DNA of 64,000 nucleotides from assembly GCA_028139285.1 (NCBI GenBank), contig JAOINI010000001.1, positions 62,001 through 126,000 of the forward strand, given 5' to 3'. Both the position numbers and the translations under genes were made by a program. Source of the DNA: Candidatus Pelagibacter sp. Lineage in GTDB: Bacteria; Pseudomonadota; Alphaproteobacteria; Pelagibacterales; Pelagibacteraceae. Shown here one piece after another: positions 55,175 to 63,223 of this stretch. Numbering within the stretch: the stretch's first letter is position 1; the number at the start of each line of letters is the position of its first letter. The notes beneath the pieces were generated by a model that made no database searches, was not told where the DNA came from, and worked only from the letters and a program-made list of their open reading frames with translations.

Positions 55175-55488
55175 ATATGTGGTTTAATAAATTCAAGCAT
55201 ATCTTTTTCGCTTGAAGCACCAACTTTAGTTCCCAAAAGCTTTCCCTCTTTAAATAAAAGAATTGTAGGTACACCTCTCACTGAATACTTTGTTGGCTCA
55301 TTAGGCTGACTTTCAATATCGTGATAATAACAATCAATCTTATCTGACATGTCATTTGAGATTTTTTCTACTATTGGTTTAAGCTGTTGACAGGGCCCAC
55401 ACCATGAGGCTGAAAATTGGATTAGTGAAAGTTTACTACCACCTATTTGATCACTAAATTTTTCATCTGTAGAATCTTTGAAAGCCAT
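55171..55488 (-). CDS. trxA: Thioredoxin
   Basis: This 105-residue thioredoxin has the active site ASWCGPCQQLKP (Cys30, Cys33) and the cis-Pro segment VRGVPTILLFKEGK. It is a cytoplasmic disulfide reductant, with no signal peptide. Its stop overlaps that of folC by 4 bases (convergent). Confidence 0.95.
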   Translation of the reverse strand: MAFKDSTDEKFSDQIGGSKLSLIQFSASWCGPCQQLKPIVEKISNDMSDKIDCYYHDIESQPNEPTKYSVRGVPTILLFKEGKLLGTKVGASSEKDMLEFIKPHI

Positions 55489-55522
55489 AACCTTTAATTA
55501 AGTATTTTTCATTTTTTGTCAA

Positions 55523-56944
55523 CTATGCAGATGAATAATATTTTTCTAAGTCTTCAACGTATGCGTTAATATCATCTAATATTTTTAGTTTTTCTTGTTG
55601 GTTTTCTTTTTCAAATTTAGCTCTTAAAGTATCAATCTCTGAATAAGTTCTTGGAATTGTATTCCAGTTTTCATTATTAGTGCTTAAAAGTTTTTTTGAA
55701 ATATCTTTATGAATTAAATTAAAGTCAGATTTATTTAAAACCTCAGGTTTTTCCATGTATAGCAGTTTTTTTCCAAAGTACTGTAACCTCTCATCTTTGA
55801 ATTTAGAAATAACTTGAAGTTTTTTATCCCAGTCAACACTGTGAAACTCTGGCATTATTTTATTATCTTCTGTTGAAGTAAATTTAGCGTAAATACTTTC
55901 CTCATTATATAAATCTTCTTGTGACTTTGTCTGTTCTTTTTCATCAATTTCAGATCGTTTTACCGAGGAAACCTTTTCCGCAAAATCTTCATTATTTTTT
56001 ATCATTTTAGCTCTTTCCTCTAATTTTTTTATACCAATAAGTTTGTACTCATCAAATTGATTTCCATAAGATGGGTTCATAATAACTGGATGTTTATTGT
56101 GTCTAACAGTTCTGATGAATTTTGGTTGTTTTTTCATGGCTAGAGTTAATTCTTTAATTGGCATATCCAAATATGGAGAGGGATCGTGTCTCAAATCAAA
56201 ACATAATGGCCATTGATATTGAGGATGCTGACAAATAAAAGTTTGAACATATGGTCTGCTTCTTCCATAAAAATATTCATTCGTACAAAAAAGTAATTCT
56301 TTTTTAATTAATTCTAAAGATTGATTTTTATCCATAGTTAACATACTTGCTTTCCAAACATTTGGGGCTTTTTTAGAAATTAATTTTGCTATTCCAATGG
56401 TTGCTATCACATCACCGATTGCACTATGTGCATCTCCATGCTCAATTCCATTTAAAGGTGCCATTTGATCTAATTTGTAAACATCATTCCCTTTTTCGTT
56501 TACAGAATTTTTAAGTGTATTTGGGTAATACAAGTTAGCTGCTCTTGCCAAACTTAAGATGTCTCCTCTAGTATTTCCGTTTGTGCTGGTAATGTAAGGA
56601 TATTCTAACGTTTGAAACAAAGTACACCTTAAAAATTCCTCATCAAACTCAATACTATTAAACCCAATATAAGTAGCCTTTCCCCATCTTTTAAGTGTTT
56701 CAACAAACTGCCTAATCATTTCATAATGAGAAAGGTTGGATTTTTTTAGCATTGAGGGTGAGGTCTTGTTCACGATTAGCGCCATAGCTTCCGGAATTAT
56801 TCCAGGACTTAATCTACATCTAGCATCAAAACGATCAAGTTCATCTAAATTGTCATTAGTTAATACAGCACCTATTTGAATTATTTGCCCCCAATATTTA
56901 TTAGATGAACTGGTCTCAAAATCGTAAAAGACAAAGTTAGACAT
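55523..56944 (-). CDS. sbcB: Exodeoxyribonuclease I
   Basis: ExoI degrades single-stranded DNA 3' to 5' in repair. The 473-residue protein starts with a DEDD exonuclease domain (VFYDFETSSS; Asp8, Glu10; FNSIEFDEEFLR; HSAIGDVIATIGIA). An SH3-like and a C-terminal helical region follow (CFDLRHDPSPYLDMP, IRTVRHNKHP), the ExoI-specific parts. It lies 9 bases from rmuC on the minus strand. Confidence 0.92.
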   Translation of the reverse strand: MSNFVFYDFETSSSNKYWGQIIQIGAVLTNDNLDELDRFDARCRLSPGIIPEAMALIVNKTSPSMLKKSNLSHYEMIRQFVETLKRWGKATYIGFNSIEFDEEFLRCTLFQTLEYPYITSTNGNTRGDILSLARAANLYYPNTLKNSVNEKGNDVYKLDQMAPLNGIEHGDAHSAIGDVIATIGIAKLISKKAPNVWKASMLTMDKNQSLELIKKELLFCTNEYFYGRSRPYVQTFICQHPQYQWPLCFDLRHDPSPYLDMPIKELTLAMKKQPKFIRTVRHNKHPVIMNPSYGNQFDEYKLIGIKKLEERAKMIKNNEDFAEKVSSVKRSEIDEKEQTKSQEDLYNEESIYAKFTSTEDNKIMPEFHSVDWDKKLQVISKFKDERLQYFGKKLLYMEKPEVLNKSDFNLIHKDISKKLLSTNNENWNTIPRTYSEIDTLRAKFEKENQQEKLKILDDINAYVEDLEKYYSSA

Positions 56945-56953
56945 AATTTATTT

Positions 56954-57982
56954 TTACTTTAGAACTTTTATCTTTTCTGGATTTTCTTTCAAGGTATCTG
57001 TTACTTGCTCTGGATCTTTTATATTCCCAAGCGTATTCATTATGGATCTAGCATCCCTTCCAAAACCATCGGTTGCAGTAAGTGCTTGCTCCAATTTCTT
57101 TCTTAGATCTTTAATCCCATCAAAATGTTTTTCAAACCTAGAGTTTATATTTCTTAAATCACTATAGATTTGAGTTGCATGTTGTTGAACTTTAAGTGTC
57201 TGAAATCCTAAATGATAAGATTGTAACAAAGCAGACAAAGTATTAGGGCCAGAAACTGTTACTTTATATTTTGTTCTAAGTTCTTGTAATAATAATTCTT
57301 TTGTTTTTGGATCTCTATAGCTTGAAAGTTCAGAAAATAATCCTTCAGTTGGAACGTAAATAATTGCAAAATCCGTGCTTTTAGGTGGAGCTATATATTT
57401 TGAATTTACTGTTTTAGCTTTTAATCTAAATGCAGCAGCTAAATCTTTTCTTGCCTCTGCTTGTGCCTCTTTATTATTGGCGTTGTACGCGTCATCAATT
57501 GCTTTATATTTCTCAACTGGCCAATGACTATCGATTGGTAATAAAACATCTTGAAGCTTAATAGCAAATTCAACTGTTTCAGATGTATCATCCTTCATTT
57601 TTGCGTTAGCAATAAATTGAGATGCTGGAAGTAAGTCTTTAAGAAGGGCGCCTAATCCAAATTCTGCAAGCGTCCCGTAAGTTTTTACCCCACTTAAAAT
57701 TCTACTAAAATTATCTTGGCTTTTATTAAGCTCACTTACTTGTTGGTTAAAAACTGAGACTTTTTCATCAACTTTAGTTAAAGCTCCTGTCATATCTTTA
57801 GCTATTTCTTTGCTCATAGAACCAAAAGATTGACCGAAGGTTTCTTTAAATGAGTTAAATTCATCTTTAAAGGCCTGTTCTGGATTTATTTGTTTTTCAG
57901 GCTTGTTTCTAACTAAAAAGAAGATAACTCCAAGATTAAGAATAACTAAGAATACTACTAAAATTATGATTAACGAATCCAT
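56954..57982 (-). CDS. rmuC: RmuC-family DNA recombination protein
   Basis: The 342-residue protein has an N-terminal membrane helix (residues 4-25), a coiled-coil segment, and the RmuC nuclease-like domain. Seen motifs are VEFAIKLQDVLLPIDSHWPVE-like LQDVLLPIDSHWP, FAIIYVPTEGLFSEL and VSGPNTLSALLQSY. RmuC limits inversions at short repeats in E. coli. The neighbours sbcB and rlmN suggest a repair/RNA housekeeping cluster. Confidence 0.93.
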   Translation of the reverse strand: MDSLIIILVVFLVILNLGVIFFLVRNKPEKQINPEQAFKDEFNSFKETFGQSFGSMSKEIAKDMTGALTKVDEKVSVFNQQVSELNKSQDNFSRILSGVKTYGTLAEFGLGALLKDLLPASQFIANAKMKDDTSETVEFAIKLQDVLLPIDSHWPVEKYKAIDDAYNANNKEAQAEARKDLAAAFRLKAKTVNSKYIAPPKSTDFAIIYVPTEGLFSELSSYRDPKTKELLLQELRTKYKVTVSGPNTLSALLQSYHLGFQTLKVQQHATQIYSDLRNINSRFEKHFDGIKDLRKKLEQALTATDGFGRDARSIMNTLGNIKDPEQVTDTLKENPEKIKVLK

Positions 57983-57998
57983 AAATTAATATACCACA

Positions 57999-58949
57999 TT
58001 AAGAATAAATATATTTCAAAATATTTTTTGCTGGCAAAGTTCTTCTTATCCAGTTACTTGGAATACTTTTTGGTTTTAGCGCTGCGAAATACGCTCCAAC
58101 AAAATTTGCTCTTGAACAATTGCAACCACCAGCTTTAATCGTTTTTGTAATAGCAGATTTATAGCTGTTGGATGTTATAATCGCATGAATTGATCCCATA
58201 AATGTACCTGGATAACTACAAGCTTTTCCAAATTTTCTTACTGTTTTAATGTGATTTTGGTTTTTTAATCTTATAACTTTTTTAATATTTGTAATTACGT
58301 CTTTGAAATATTTATTTTTTTTGTATTTTTTAACAAATGACTGAACAGGATTTCTATCTTTTTTACTAGCTAAATCTATAATCTTTAATTTAGATAAAGC
58401 GTATTTTTCATTTATTCTTGAATTAGCTACAGATTTAACAACTTTTTTAAGTTCTTTTTCTCTATCATTAAATAGAAAATAAGGCAGAGCAGCACAATAA
58501 CCGTCGGACTCGTTTACTTTGGTACCACCAGTAATATTTTTCTTAGATTTAATATTTTGAATAGTCTCTAAGATATTCTGATGGATCCAGGGGCCATTCA
58601 TGGGTTTTTTCCACTTAACTTTCTTATATTTTTTTCTTAATTTTAAATTTTTCCAATAACTTGAACCTGGACCAAAGTTTTTAATTAAATTTTTTTTGAA
58701 ATTATCAAGAACATCTGATTTTTTCTTTGAAGAAAGCAAAGTCTTAAACATTACCTGTCCAACATCATTATATCCTGAGACATTTCCAGTTTTAATATTG
58801 TAAAAAGGACTTCTGTTTTTTTTTAGAAAAGCTATTTCTTTTTTTCCCTTAATATATTTCTTCAACTTTTTTGGATCGTATACCCAATGTAGAGGTCTAG
58901 TCGCTGCGTCAGCAACTGTTGCACCTAAAAAAATATATAAATTATCCAT
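57999..58949 (-). CDS. ADP-ribosylglycohydrolase-fold protein with altered metal site
   Basis: The 316-residue all-helical protein begins FLGATVADAATRPLHWVYD, like the GDALGAP.EF entry of ADP-ribosylglycohydrolases. It has GYNDVGQVMFKTLL where the family has a TDDT motif, and GGCNCSRANFVGAYFAA where enzymes have GGDTDT. So most of the acidic Mg ligands are replaced. The latter pattern resembles J1-crystallin-like relatives. It overlaps rlmN by 8 bases. Enzymatic function is uncertain. Confidence 0.72.
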   Translation of the reverse strand: MDNLYIFLGATVADAATRPLHWVYDPKKLKKYIKGKKEIAFLKKNRSPFYNIKTGNVSGYNDVGQVMFKTLLSSKKKSDVLDNFKKNLIKNFGPGSSYWKNLKLRKKYKKVKWKKPMNGPWIHQNILETIQNIKSKKNITGGTKVNESDGYCAALPYFLFNDREKELKKVVKSVANSRINEKYALSKLKIIDLASKKDRNPVQSFVKKYKKNKYFKDVITNIKKVIRLKNQNHIKTVRKFGKACSYPGTFMGSIHAIITSNSYKSAITKTIKAGGCNCSRANFVGAYFAALKPKSIPSNWIRRTLPAKNILKYIYS

Positions 58950-60033
58950 TAAGTATAGCTTTACTATTAGCTAGAGATCCACAAGATGCATTTATGTCCC
59001 TACCTCTACTTCTTCTAAATAGAGATAGAAAACCTGCATCTTGAATTGTCTTAGAAAACTTATCAATATTTTCTTGAGTTGCTGGTTTAAAATCTTTATT
59101 TGATAAAGGATTAAACTCAATCAAATTTAATTTCGAAGGAACTTTTTTCATAATCTTTATTAGTTCTTTAGCATGTTCATCTGTTAAATTCTCATCTAAA
59201 CATATCCACTCAATAAAAATAGGTAATTTTGTTTTTTCATAATATTTTTTTAGTTTCGGTAATAATGAATTAATTGAATATTTATCATTTATTGGCATTA
59301 ATTCTGATCTGTGTTTTGGTAAAGAACTATGTAGACTCCATGCAAGATAGACATCTAACTCATTTGCAGCCCACTCTATTGCATCTAAATTGTCTTTTTT
59401 AGTTCCTACTCCTACTGTACTTACTGTAATTCTAGTTCTTCCGTACTCCAAGCCATCTTTATTTTTTGAATTGTCTATAGCAACTTTCACATTATCTAAA
59501 TTCAGAAAAGGCGAACCTTCACCCATCAATACTTGATTAGTTATTTTTTTCTGTGTTGACCAATCATTAATATAATCTTTGCTTAAAATTATTTGCGAAA
59601 TTATTTCTCCTGGTGATAAGTTCCTTACTAATTTTTTTGAAATTTGAGCTGTTGCACAAAATTCGCAAGAGAGATAACAGCCCACTGATACAGATAAACA
59701 AATTGTATATCTACTTTGAGATTTATCCGGAATAAGAACTGTCTCAACATTTCGTTTATCTTTAAGCTCTAAAAGAAATTTTATAGTTCCGTCCTTAGAT
59801 TTTTGAACATCTATAATTTTTGGTTTTTCTAGACTAATTAGATCTTTGATTTTGTTTCTAAGTTCAGCTCCAAATGTTGTAAGCTCATCAAAACTTTTAA
59901 TATTTTTTTTATAAACTGCATTAAAAAGTTGTTGAGACCTCATCTTTGCTTTTTTTGGCTCAACTTCTCCTTTTTCAATTAAAAAAGCTTTTAGTTGATC
60001 AAAATTAAGATCATAAAAATTTTGTTTTTCCAT
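58942..60033 (-). CDS. rlmN: Dual-specificity 23S rRNA/tRNA adenosine C2 methyltransferase
   Basis: RlmN is a radical-SAM enzyme that methylates A2503 of 23S rRNA and A37 of some tRNAs. The 363-residue protein has the iron-sulfur motif CYLSCEFCATAQ, the SAM segment GEGSPFLNLDNV, SLHSSLPKHRSELMPIN, and the C-terminal resolving Cys in RGRDINASCGSLA. It is the first gene of rlmN-ARH-like-rmuC-sbcB. Confidence 0.97.
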   Translation of the reverse strand: MEKQNFYDLNFDQLKAFLIEKGEVEPKKAKMRSQQLFNAVYKKNIKSFDELTTFGAELRNKIKDLISLEKPKIIDVQKSKDGTIKFLLELKDKRNVETVLIPDKSQSRYTICLSVSVGCYLSCEFCATAQISKKLVRNLSPGEIISQIILSKDYINDWSTQKKITNQVLMGEGSPFLNLDNVKVAIDNSKNKDGLEYGRTRITVSTVGVGTKKDNLDAIEWAANELDVYLAWSLHSSLPKHRSELMPINDKYSINSLLPKLKKYYEKTKLPIFIEWICLDENLTDEHAKELIKIMKKVPSKLNLIEFNPLSNKDFKPATQENIDKFSKTIQDAGFLSLFRRSRGRDINASCGSLANSKAILNG

Positions 60034-60055
60034 TTAGAGAATATTAAAGGCTTGA

Positions 60056-60077
60056 GTGGGGATTTTAAAGTCCCCAC
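60056..60077. repeat. Hairpin after the 63-residue gene
   Basis: GTGGGGA (60056-60062) pairs with TCCCCAC (60071-60077) across an 8-base AT loop. It lies 12 bases past the stop of the minus-strand small gene and before rlmN. No clear U-run follows, so it may be a weak terminator or a processing/stability hairpin. Confidence 0.6.
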
Positions 60078-60088
60078 CCTATAAAAGT

Positions 60089-60280
60089 TTAAAGCTGATT
60101 TTTATCGGTTTTTAGATGCTTCAAAATTTTTCCGGAATTTTTTCCGTTTTTAACCAAATAACCAGCCGTTCCATTTGCGTTAGCCTCGGGGGCTTTTTGG
60201 TTTTTACTTAACTGCATTGAGAGTTTCTGCTCAGCTTTTTTAACGGCAGAATTTCCATACAGTTTGCTAAATCTATTCAT
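60089..60280 (-). CDS. Small basic protein of unknown function (63 residues)
   Basis: I choose the ATG at 60280 (MNRFSKLYGNSAVKKAEQ), with AAAGGAG five bases upstream. An ATG 15 bases further up lacks such a site. The protein is basic and hydrophilic, with SAVKKAEQKLSMQLSKNQ, then a Gly-rich NANGTAGYLVKNGKNSG. The ribosome-binding site is better than that of most genes here, and hairpins flank the gene on both sides. I do not recognise a family. Confidence 0.65.
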   Translation of the reverse strand: MNRFSKLYGNSAVKKAEQKLSMQLSKNQKAPEANANGTAGYLVKNGKNSGKILKHLKTDKNQL

Positions 60281-60325
60281 AGCAACTCCTTTCATTTCTA
60301 CCGACTTTGCAACCCTTTATAGGTC

Positions 60326-60352
60326 CGGCATGTCGAATGCCGAGTCTTTTTT
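60326..60352 (+). repeat. Hairpin with T-run between divergent small genes
   Basis: CGGCAT (60326-60331) pairs with ATGCCG (60337-60342) across GTCGA. TCTTTTTT follows two bases later, which looks like an intrinsic terminator on the plus strand. On the minus strand it falls in the leader of the 63-residue gene, about 46 bases before its start. No plus-strand gene precedes it directly, so its role is unclear. Confidence 0.5.
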
Positions 60353-60401
60353 CCCATGACAGATGGGTAAGTAAACTTTAATATAAGGTTTATATTTGTC
60401 A

Positions 60402-60557
60402 ATGGATAATAAGCTTTTAGGTGTAATCATTATAGGTTTTGGTCTATTAGTTCTTTTTAGCGAACAAGAATATTCTTGGGTTATATCAGCCATTGCGGTG
60501 GGGATAGGTTCGGGATTTCTAATACGAAAAAATGAAAAAAATGATATAGAAAAATAA
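60402..60557 (+). CDS. 51-residue two-helix membrane protein
   Basis: ATG at 60402 opens 51 codons ending TAA at 60555-60557. Two hydrophobic segments, LLGVIIIGFGLLVLF and WVISAIAVGIGSGFLI, flank a short acidic SEQEYS loop, with a charged C-terminus. It ends two bases before the start of the oxidoreductase gene, so the two are probably co-translated. I do not recognise the family. Confidence 0.6.
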   Translation: MDNKLLGVIIIGFGLLVLFSEQEYSWVISAIAVGIGSGFLIRKNEKNDIEK

Positions 60558-60559
60558 AG

Positions 60560-61138
60560 ATGTCTAAAAAAATTTTTATTGTTTACGGCCATCATAATAT
60601 AAAAAAATCATTTAATGCTTCTGTGAGAGATACCTTTATCCAAGAAGCAAAAAAGTTAGGTCATCAAGTTGATTTAATTAATTTACACGAAGAAAAACCA
60701 ATTCCTTTTTTTGATGGTTCCGGTCCTAATGATCAAATTTTAGATTATAGAAAAAGATTAGAGGCAAGTGATGTATTATTTATGATTTCACCCTGTTACA
60801 ATCTTAGAGCGACTGCAATTTTAGAAAATTGGATTGATTTAACTTTAGCTCCTAAATGGTTTTTCTCGTTTAAAAGACTTGTCGGTAATTGGGGTTATCC
60901 TGTTGCAGGCGCGATGAAAGGTAGAAAAGCCATAATGTCGATGTCTTACGGTGGAAATTGGTTTTCAATTCAAACCTGGTTTCAAAATATTCCATTTAGG
61001 AGAATTAAAGCAGGAGTTCTAAAGCTTGGTGGAATGGAAACAACCTACATAAGATTTTATGAGGTTTTACCAGGTATGACACAAGAAAAATTTAATTCAC
61101 ATATGCAAAAAGTAAGAAAACTAGTGCGAAATTTATAA
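60560..61138 (+). CDS. Flavodoxin-fold NAD(P)H-dependent oxidoreductase
   Basis: The 192-residue protein belongs to the flavodoxin-like fold-2 (NQO1/KefF/MdaB) family. It has a FIVYGHHNIKKSFNAS N-terminal FMN/nucleotide loop, a middle DVLFMISPCYNLRATAILENWIDLTLAP (cited as FMISPCYNLRATAILENWID) and MSYGGNW. It probably reduces quinones with FMN as cofactor. It follows the 51-residue membrane gene by 2 bases. Which electron acceptor it uses cannot be told. Confidence 0.82.
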   Translation: MSKKIFIVYGHHNIKKSFNASVRDTFIQEAKKLGHQVDLINLHEEKPIPFFDGSGPNDQILDYRKRLEASDVLFMISPCYNLRATAILENWIDLTLAPKWFFSFKRLVGNWGYPVAGAMKGRKAIMSMSYGGNWFSIQTWFQNIPFRRIKAGVLKLGGMETTYIRFYEVLPGMTQEKFNSHMQKVRKLVRNL

Positions 61139-61176
61139 TAATTTAAATTTCAATTTAAAAAGTATATAAGGCATTT

Positions 61177-61623
61177 ATGGAAAATTTTAAAAATTGGATG
61201 ACTGAAGCAGCTAACATCATGTTTGATGATAGTAAAAATGACTTAAGAAGCTTACCAAAGTCTGTAAGACTTCAAATTTTAATTGTTTTGTCATTTGTTT
61301 GGTCGACTGTATTTAGTCTATATGTATTTAGTGTAACCTCTTTTATCTTTGGTTGGGCTGGAGTAGTTATGGCGCATATTGGATTAATAATAGCAGTTTA
61401 CTTAACATTTAAATTTTTTCATAAAAAACAAGAACAGCCGGTCAGTGTTTTTCAATCTGGAAATTATAATCCTGCAAAAATATTCGCTGTCTTTTTTATT
61501 GTTTTTTTTATCTTTATTTTTACTAAGGGAATTGATGTTCTTACAAGAACCAATAGCTACGAAACACCTTACTCTGGTCCTGAAACTACTACTGAAGAAA
61601 GAATCAAAAGATTTGTAAAATAG
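61177..61623 (+). CDS. Membrane protein of unknown function (148 residues)
   Basis: Three hydrophobic segments are visible (about residues 31-55, 57-80 and 100-118), after an amphipathic N-terminus with NWMTEAANIMFDDSKND and before a Thr/Glu-rich tail. A 37-base gap follows the oxidoreductase, and 24 bases precede the FAH-family gene. I do not recognise a family. Confidence 0.75.
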   Translation: MENFKNWMTEAANIMFDDSKNDLRSLPKSVRLQILIVLSFVWSTVFSLYVFSVTSFIFGWAGVVMAHIGLIIAVYLTFKFFHKKQEQPVSVFQSGNYNPAKIFAVFFIVFFIFIFTKGIDVLTRTNSYETPYSGPETTTEERIKRFVK

Positions 61624-61647
61624 CTATTTCAAGACTAAAATTCATTA

Positions 61648-62484
61648 ATGAAATTATTAAGAGTTGGTAAGTTGGGAAGTGAGTTTGTTGCTGCCTTAGA
61701 TAGTAATAATGTCATAAGGGATCTGTCAGATCACATTAAAGATTTAAATCCACAGACTATAAATGAAGAAACATTAAATAGATTAAAAAGTATAAAATTA
61801 TCTGAGCTAAAAGAAATCAACTCGAATATTAGAATTGGAGCTTGCATCTCAAATCCAGTAGATTTTTTAGCAATAGGTTTGAATTACAAAGCACATGCGG
61901 AGGGTACCAAATCAAAATTACCAACTGAACCAATTGTTTTCAATAAAAGCTCTGGATGTATTCAGGGTCCTAACGATCAAATAATTAAACCTAAGTCTGC
62001 TAACAAAATGGATTACGAGGTTGAAGTTGGTATGATTATTGGCCGTGAAGGTAAATATATTAAGGAGGAAAATGCTCAAGATTATGTATTTGGCTATTGT
62101 ATCGTTAATGACATATCTGAAAGGTCTTGGCAAAAAGAAAGGGGAGGTCAATGGATCAAAGGTAAATCTATAGCAGGGCCAACTGGGCCTTATCTTGTAA
62201 CTAGAGATGAAATAAAAAACTTAAATGATATTAATTTAGCGTTAGATGTTAATGGCAACAGAAGACAAACTGGAAATACAGAAAGAATGATTTTCAATTT
62301 CAATTTTTTAATTTCTCATTTAAGTCAATTTATGACTTTATATCCTGGGACAATTATCACTACCGGAACACCAGCTGGTACAGCAATGGAAATGGAAAAA
62401 CCTGAATTTCTAAAGACGGGTGACAAACTTCACTTAAAAGTAGATGGACTAGGTGAGCAATTTCATGAAATAATAGATGAATAA
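61648..62484 (+). CDS. Fumarylacetoacetate hydrolase family protein
   Basis: This 278-residue FAH-superfamily protein has AIGLNYKAHAEGT, PIVFNKSSGCIQGPND, DYEVEVGMIIGREGKY (Glu metal ligands), YCIVNDISERSWQ (Asp ligand), GKSIAGPTGPYLV and TGTPAGTAMEM. The family includes 2-keto-4-pentenoate hydratases, acylpyruvases and oxaloacetate decarboxylases. The substrate cannot be told from sequence alone. Confidence 0.92.
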   Translation: MKLLRVGKLGSEFVAALDSNNVIRDLSDHIKDLNPQTINEETLNRLKSIKLSELKEINSNIRIGACISNPVDFLAIGLNYKAHAEGTKSKLPTEPIVFNKSSGCIQGPNDQIIKPKSANKMDYEVEVGMIIGREGKYIKEENAQDYVFGYCIVNDISERSWQKERGGQWIKGKSIAGPTGPYLVTRDEIKNLNDINLALDVNGNRRQTGNTERMIFNFNFLISHLSQFMTLYPGTIITTGTPAGTAMEMEKPEFLKTGDKLHLKVDGLGEQFHEIIDE

Positions 62485-62486
62485 TT

Positions 62487-62597
62487 ATGTCAAAAAGATA
62501 TTCGGGTAAAAGCCAAAAAGATAGAACCTTTATGAAAAAAGCCAAATTATCTTTTAAAGAAAAAAGAAAGCTTAAAAGAGAGAGAAAAAATAAATAA
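62487..62597 (+). CDS. 36-residue highly basic peptide
   Basis: ATG at 62487 opens 36 codons ending TAA at 62595-62597, overlapping the ATG of the SRAP gene by one base (TAATG). More than half of the residues are Lys or Arg, as in SFKEKRKLKRERKNK at the end. It lies 2 bases after the FAH gene. The composition suggests nucleic-acid or ribosome binding. The family is not recognised. In AT-rich DNA such an A-rich ORF could be a chance one, but the tight spacing on both sides supports translation. Confidence 0.55.
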   Translation: MSKRYSGKSQKDRTFMKKAKLSFKEKRKLKRERKNK

Positions 62598-63223
62598 TGT
62601 GTGGAAGATATAGTATTCGAAAACCGGTTACTAAAACTGCTGATTTGGTAAAAACAAATATAAAGGTTGAAGATACAGATAATTATAATGCGCACCCAAC
62701 TCAAAGGTTGCCCATAATAAAATCTTATTCAAATGGTAAGGCTCTTGAGCTTTATGAGTGGGGATTGGTTCCGAGTTGGTCTAAAAAATTGGATAAGTTT
62801 TCTCCCCTTATTAATGCAAGGAGAGAAACTCTTATGGAAAAAATTACTTTTAAGAATCTTATCCAGACATCAAGATGTATTATTCCAGCTGATGGGTATT
62901 ATGAATGGAAAAGGGAAGATAAAACAAAAACTCCCTATTATTTTTCAAAAGAGGATGATGAATTGATGTATTTTGCCGGGATATATCAGAATGATCAGTT
63001 CTGTATAATTACTAGGAAAGCTACTGAAAAAATTAGTACCATCCATCACAGAGAACCAATGATTATTAATCAAAGCCAGATTAATAATTATTTGAACATT
63101 AAAAAAGATGCTATGGAAATATTGAACTCCGTAAAACCACCCAATTTAAAGTTTCATGAAATTTCAAAAGATGTTAATAATCCAGTTAATAATGATCCAT
63201 CAATAATTAATTCAGTAAACTAA
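62597..63223 (+). CDS. SOS response-associated peptidase (SRAP/YedK/HMCES-type)
   Basis: This 208-residue SRAP protein cross-links to abasic sites in single-stranded DNA through Cys2. It begins MCGRYSIRKP (Cys2) and has WGLVPSW, INARRETL (Asn, Arg), IIPADGYYEWKR (catalytic Glu) and IHHREPMII (His). All key residues are present. Overlap with the upstream basic peptide gene is one base, and the TauD-like gene starts directly after. Confidence 0.95.
   Translation: MCGRYSIRKPVTKTADLVKTNIKVEDTDNYNAHPTQRLPIIKSYSNGKALELYEWGLVPSWSKKLDKFSPLINARRETLMEKITFKNLIQTSRCIIPADGYYEWKREDKTKTPYYFSKEDDELMYFAGIYQNDQFCIITRKATEKISTIHHREPMIINQSQINNYLNIKKDAMEILNSVKPPNLKFHEISKDVNNPVNNDPSIINSVN

Noticed and set aside
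60317..60595. Minus-strand open frame of 92 codons
   Set aside because: It lies opposite the 51-residue plus-strand gene and the start of the oxidoreductase gene, with no ribosome-binding site. It is a shadow frame.
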